A DNA stretch of 6,378 nucleotides, taken from contig JANXLS010000379.1 in the NCBI GenBank assembly GCA_025355035.1, positions 1 through 6,378 of the forward strand. The letters run 5' to 3'. The position numbers were made by a program, and so were the translations under genes. The stretch's first letter is position 1. Each line of letters starts with the position of its first letter. A model generated the notes under the pieces. The model made no database searches, was not told the DNA's origin, and was given only the letters and a program-made list of their open reading frames with translations. Positions 5,471 through 6,378 of this stretch are shown piece after piece. This DNA comes from Planctomycetota bacterium (GTDB lineage: Bacteria > Planctomycetota > SZUA-567 > H5-PLA8).

Positions 5471-6298
5471 ATGCCCGAGCTTCCAGAAGTTGAAACTGTG
5501 GTCCGCATGCTCGCGCCGCTGAAGGGGCGCGTCATTCGCGAAGTGATGGTTTTGCACCAGCCTTCGGTCGCGGGTTCGCCGGGGAAAATGAGCATGCTTG
5601 CCGGGCGAACAATCGAACGCGTTTGGCGGCGGGCGAAATTCATTCGTGTCGATTTGAGCGAGGGACTGGGCCTTGCCATTCATCTGCGCATGACCGGTTG
5701 GCTGGGCGTATTGGCCGCGACCGTGAAGGATCCCAAACGCGATCCGTACGTGCGTGTGCGAGTCTCGCTTGATGACGGGTCCGAGCAATTGGTCTTCAAC
5801 GACATTCGAACGTTCGGGCGCGTGTGGTGCGGGACTCGCGAATCGCTTGACGCGCTGAAATCATTGAAGAAACTGGGGCCTGAACCTTTTGATATTTCGC
5901 CGACGGAATTTGCGCAGCGGTTGCGTTCGAAAAAGTCACGGTTGAAATCGCTGTTGTTGAATCAAGAATTTCTTGCGGGCGTGGGAAACATTTACGCGGA
6001 TGAAGCGCTCTTCGGCGCGGGATTGCATCCGCTCATGATCGCCGAAAAAGTCAGCGTCGCGCGGGCCAAGCGGTTGTTGAAGTCGATTCAGGAGGTGTTG
6101 CAAGCGGCGATTAATGCCGGGGGTTCGAGCGTCGAAAACTTCAAGCGCCCGGACGGCGAAAGCGGATGGTTCCAGCGCGAGCTGCGGATCTATGGGCGCG
6201 GGGGCGAAACGTGTGTGGTTTGCGGAACGGTTGTGAAGCGCATTCTGGTTGGGCAGCGCAGCACGTCTTTTTGTCCAAAGTGTCAGAGGGTGTTTTAA
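5471..6298 (+). CDS. mutM: Formamidopyrimidine-DNA glycosylase (Fpg/MutM)
   Basis: This 275-residue bifunctional glycosylase/AP lyase removes 8-oxoguanine and ring-opened purines from DNA. The start is certain: after Met removal the protein begins PELPEVETV, with the N-terminal proline as the catalytic nucleophile and the following glutamate as acid. Other expected residues, counted from Met, are Lys56 (RRAKFI), His71 and Met74 in HLRMTG, Arg113 and Phe115 in NDIRTFG (the void-filling residues), and Asn173 in the helix-two-turn-helix GVGNIYADEALF. A C-terminal zinc finger has Cys248-X2-Cys251 and Cys268-X2-Cys271, with the conserved Arg263 in QRSTSFCPKCQ. Length and motifs are complete and typical, and the intact PELPE start and zinc finger argue for Fpg rather than an inactive paralogue. 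It lies 18 bp after the prenyltransferase gene with a GGA 8 nt before the ATG, so co-transcription is likely although the functions are unrelated. Confidence 0.98.
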   Translation: MPELPEVETVVRMLAPLKGRVIREVMVLHQPSVAGSPGKMSMLAGRTIERVWRRAKFIRVDLSEGLGLAIHLRMTGWLGVLAATVKDPKRDPYVRVRVSLDDGSEQLVFNDIRTFGRVWCGTRESLDALKSLKKLGPEPFDISPTEFAQRLRSKKSRLKSLLLNQEFLAGVGNIYADEALFGAGLHPLMIAEKVSVARAKRLLKSIQEVLQAAINAGGSSVENFKRPDGESGWFQRELRIYGRGGETCVVCGTVVKRILVGQRSTSFCPKCQRVF

Positions 6299-6307
6299 AA
6301 GCCGGCG

Positions 6308-6329
6308 CGCCCGTAAAACGGCGATTTTT
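6308..6329 (+). terminator. Probable intrinsic terminator after mutM
   Basis: Ten bases after the mutM stop, CCGT (6311-6314) pairs with ACGG (6318-6321) around an AAA loop. The stem extends by two more G-C pairs (6308-6309 with 6322-6323) if C6310 bulges out. An A and five T (6325-6329) follow. The stem is short and imperfect, but the position and T-tract fit the end of the prenyltransferase-mutM unit. Confidence 0.55.
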
Positions 6330-6378
6330 GCCCTGCTCTTCGTTGCAACCTTCAAGCGTTATCTCCTCCGGATAGCGC

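Noticed and set aside
5936..6355. A 139-codon minus-strand frame with a TTG start preceded by a strong-looking GGAGGAGAT
   Set aside because: The purine tract is striking, but the frame runs antisense through the whole 3' third of mutM and gives a low-complexity basic translation. The GGAGGA is more likely chance or part of a gene reaching in from the right edge, which cannot be judged from 80 bases.

Overview
This is a bacterial chromosomal window of moderately high GC with ordinary, densely packed housekeeping and signalling genes. I see no phage, IS element, CRISPR array, rRNA or tRNA. The lineage cannot be fixed from the sequence. An FHA protein, a cytosolic GAF/PAS histidine kinase and a UbiA-type prenyltransferase of the MqnP-like group suggest a Gram-negative, environmental, menaquinone-using bacterium, perhaps from the PVC group or a related candidate phylum. 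That placement is a low-confidence inference.

Layout, left to right. (1) The last 63 codons of an ABC transporter permease of the nitrate/sulfonate/taurine type run off the left edge. (2) A gap rich in GAAC/GTTC words leads to a plus-strand gene for a protein with an N-terminal FHA domain, a four-cysteine zinc ribbon and a disordered acidic tail. (3) A strong hairpin with an A-tract on one side and a T-tract on the other separates this gene from a convergent minus-strand pair and probably terminates transcription in both directions. (4) The minus-strand pair is a soluble histidine kinase (GAF, three PAS domains, HisKA_3, HATPase) followed 72 bp later by a stand-alone receiver protein. (5) A divergent gap of about 290 bp holds a reasonable kinase promoter and an orphan hairpin. 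(6) On the plus strand, a UbiA-family prenyltransferase gene is followed after 18 bp by mutM (fpg), with a probable terminator just after mutM.

How the genes fit together. The kinase and receiver almost certainly form a two-component pair. The receiver has no output domain, so the signal must pass by protein-protein contact or onward phosphotransfer rather than by direct DNA binding. The prenyltransferase and the DNA glycosylase look co-transcribed but work in unrelated pathways (quinone synthesis and oxidative base repair). The FHA protein would read phosphothreonine signals from a kinase outside this window.

I found no clearly novel system. The points most worth a second look are the FHA plus zinc-ribbon architecture, the output-less receiver with its HisKA_3 kinase, an inverted repeat that could mask the receiver's ribosome binding site, an 11-bp element complementary to the shared terminator, and the GAAC/GTTC cluster upstream of the FHA gene.
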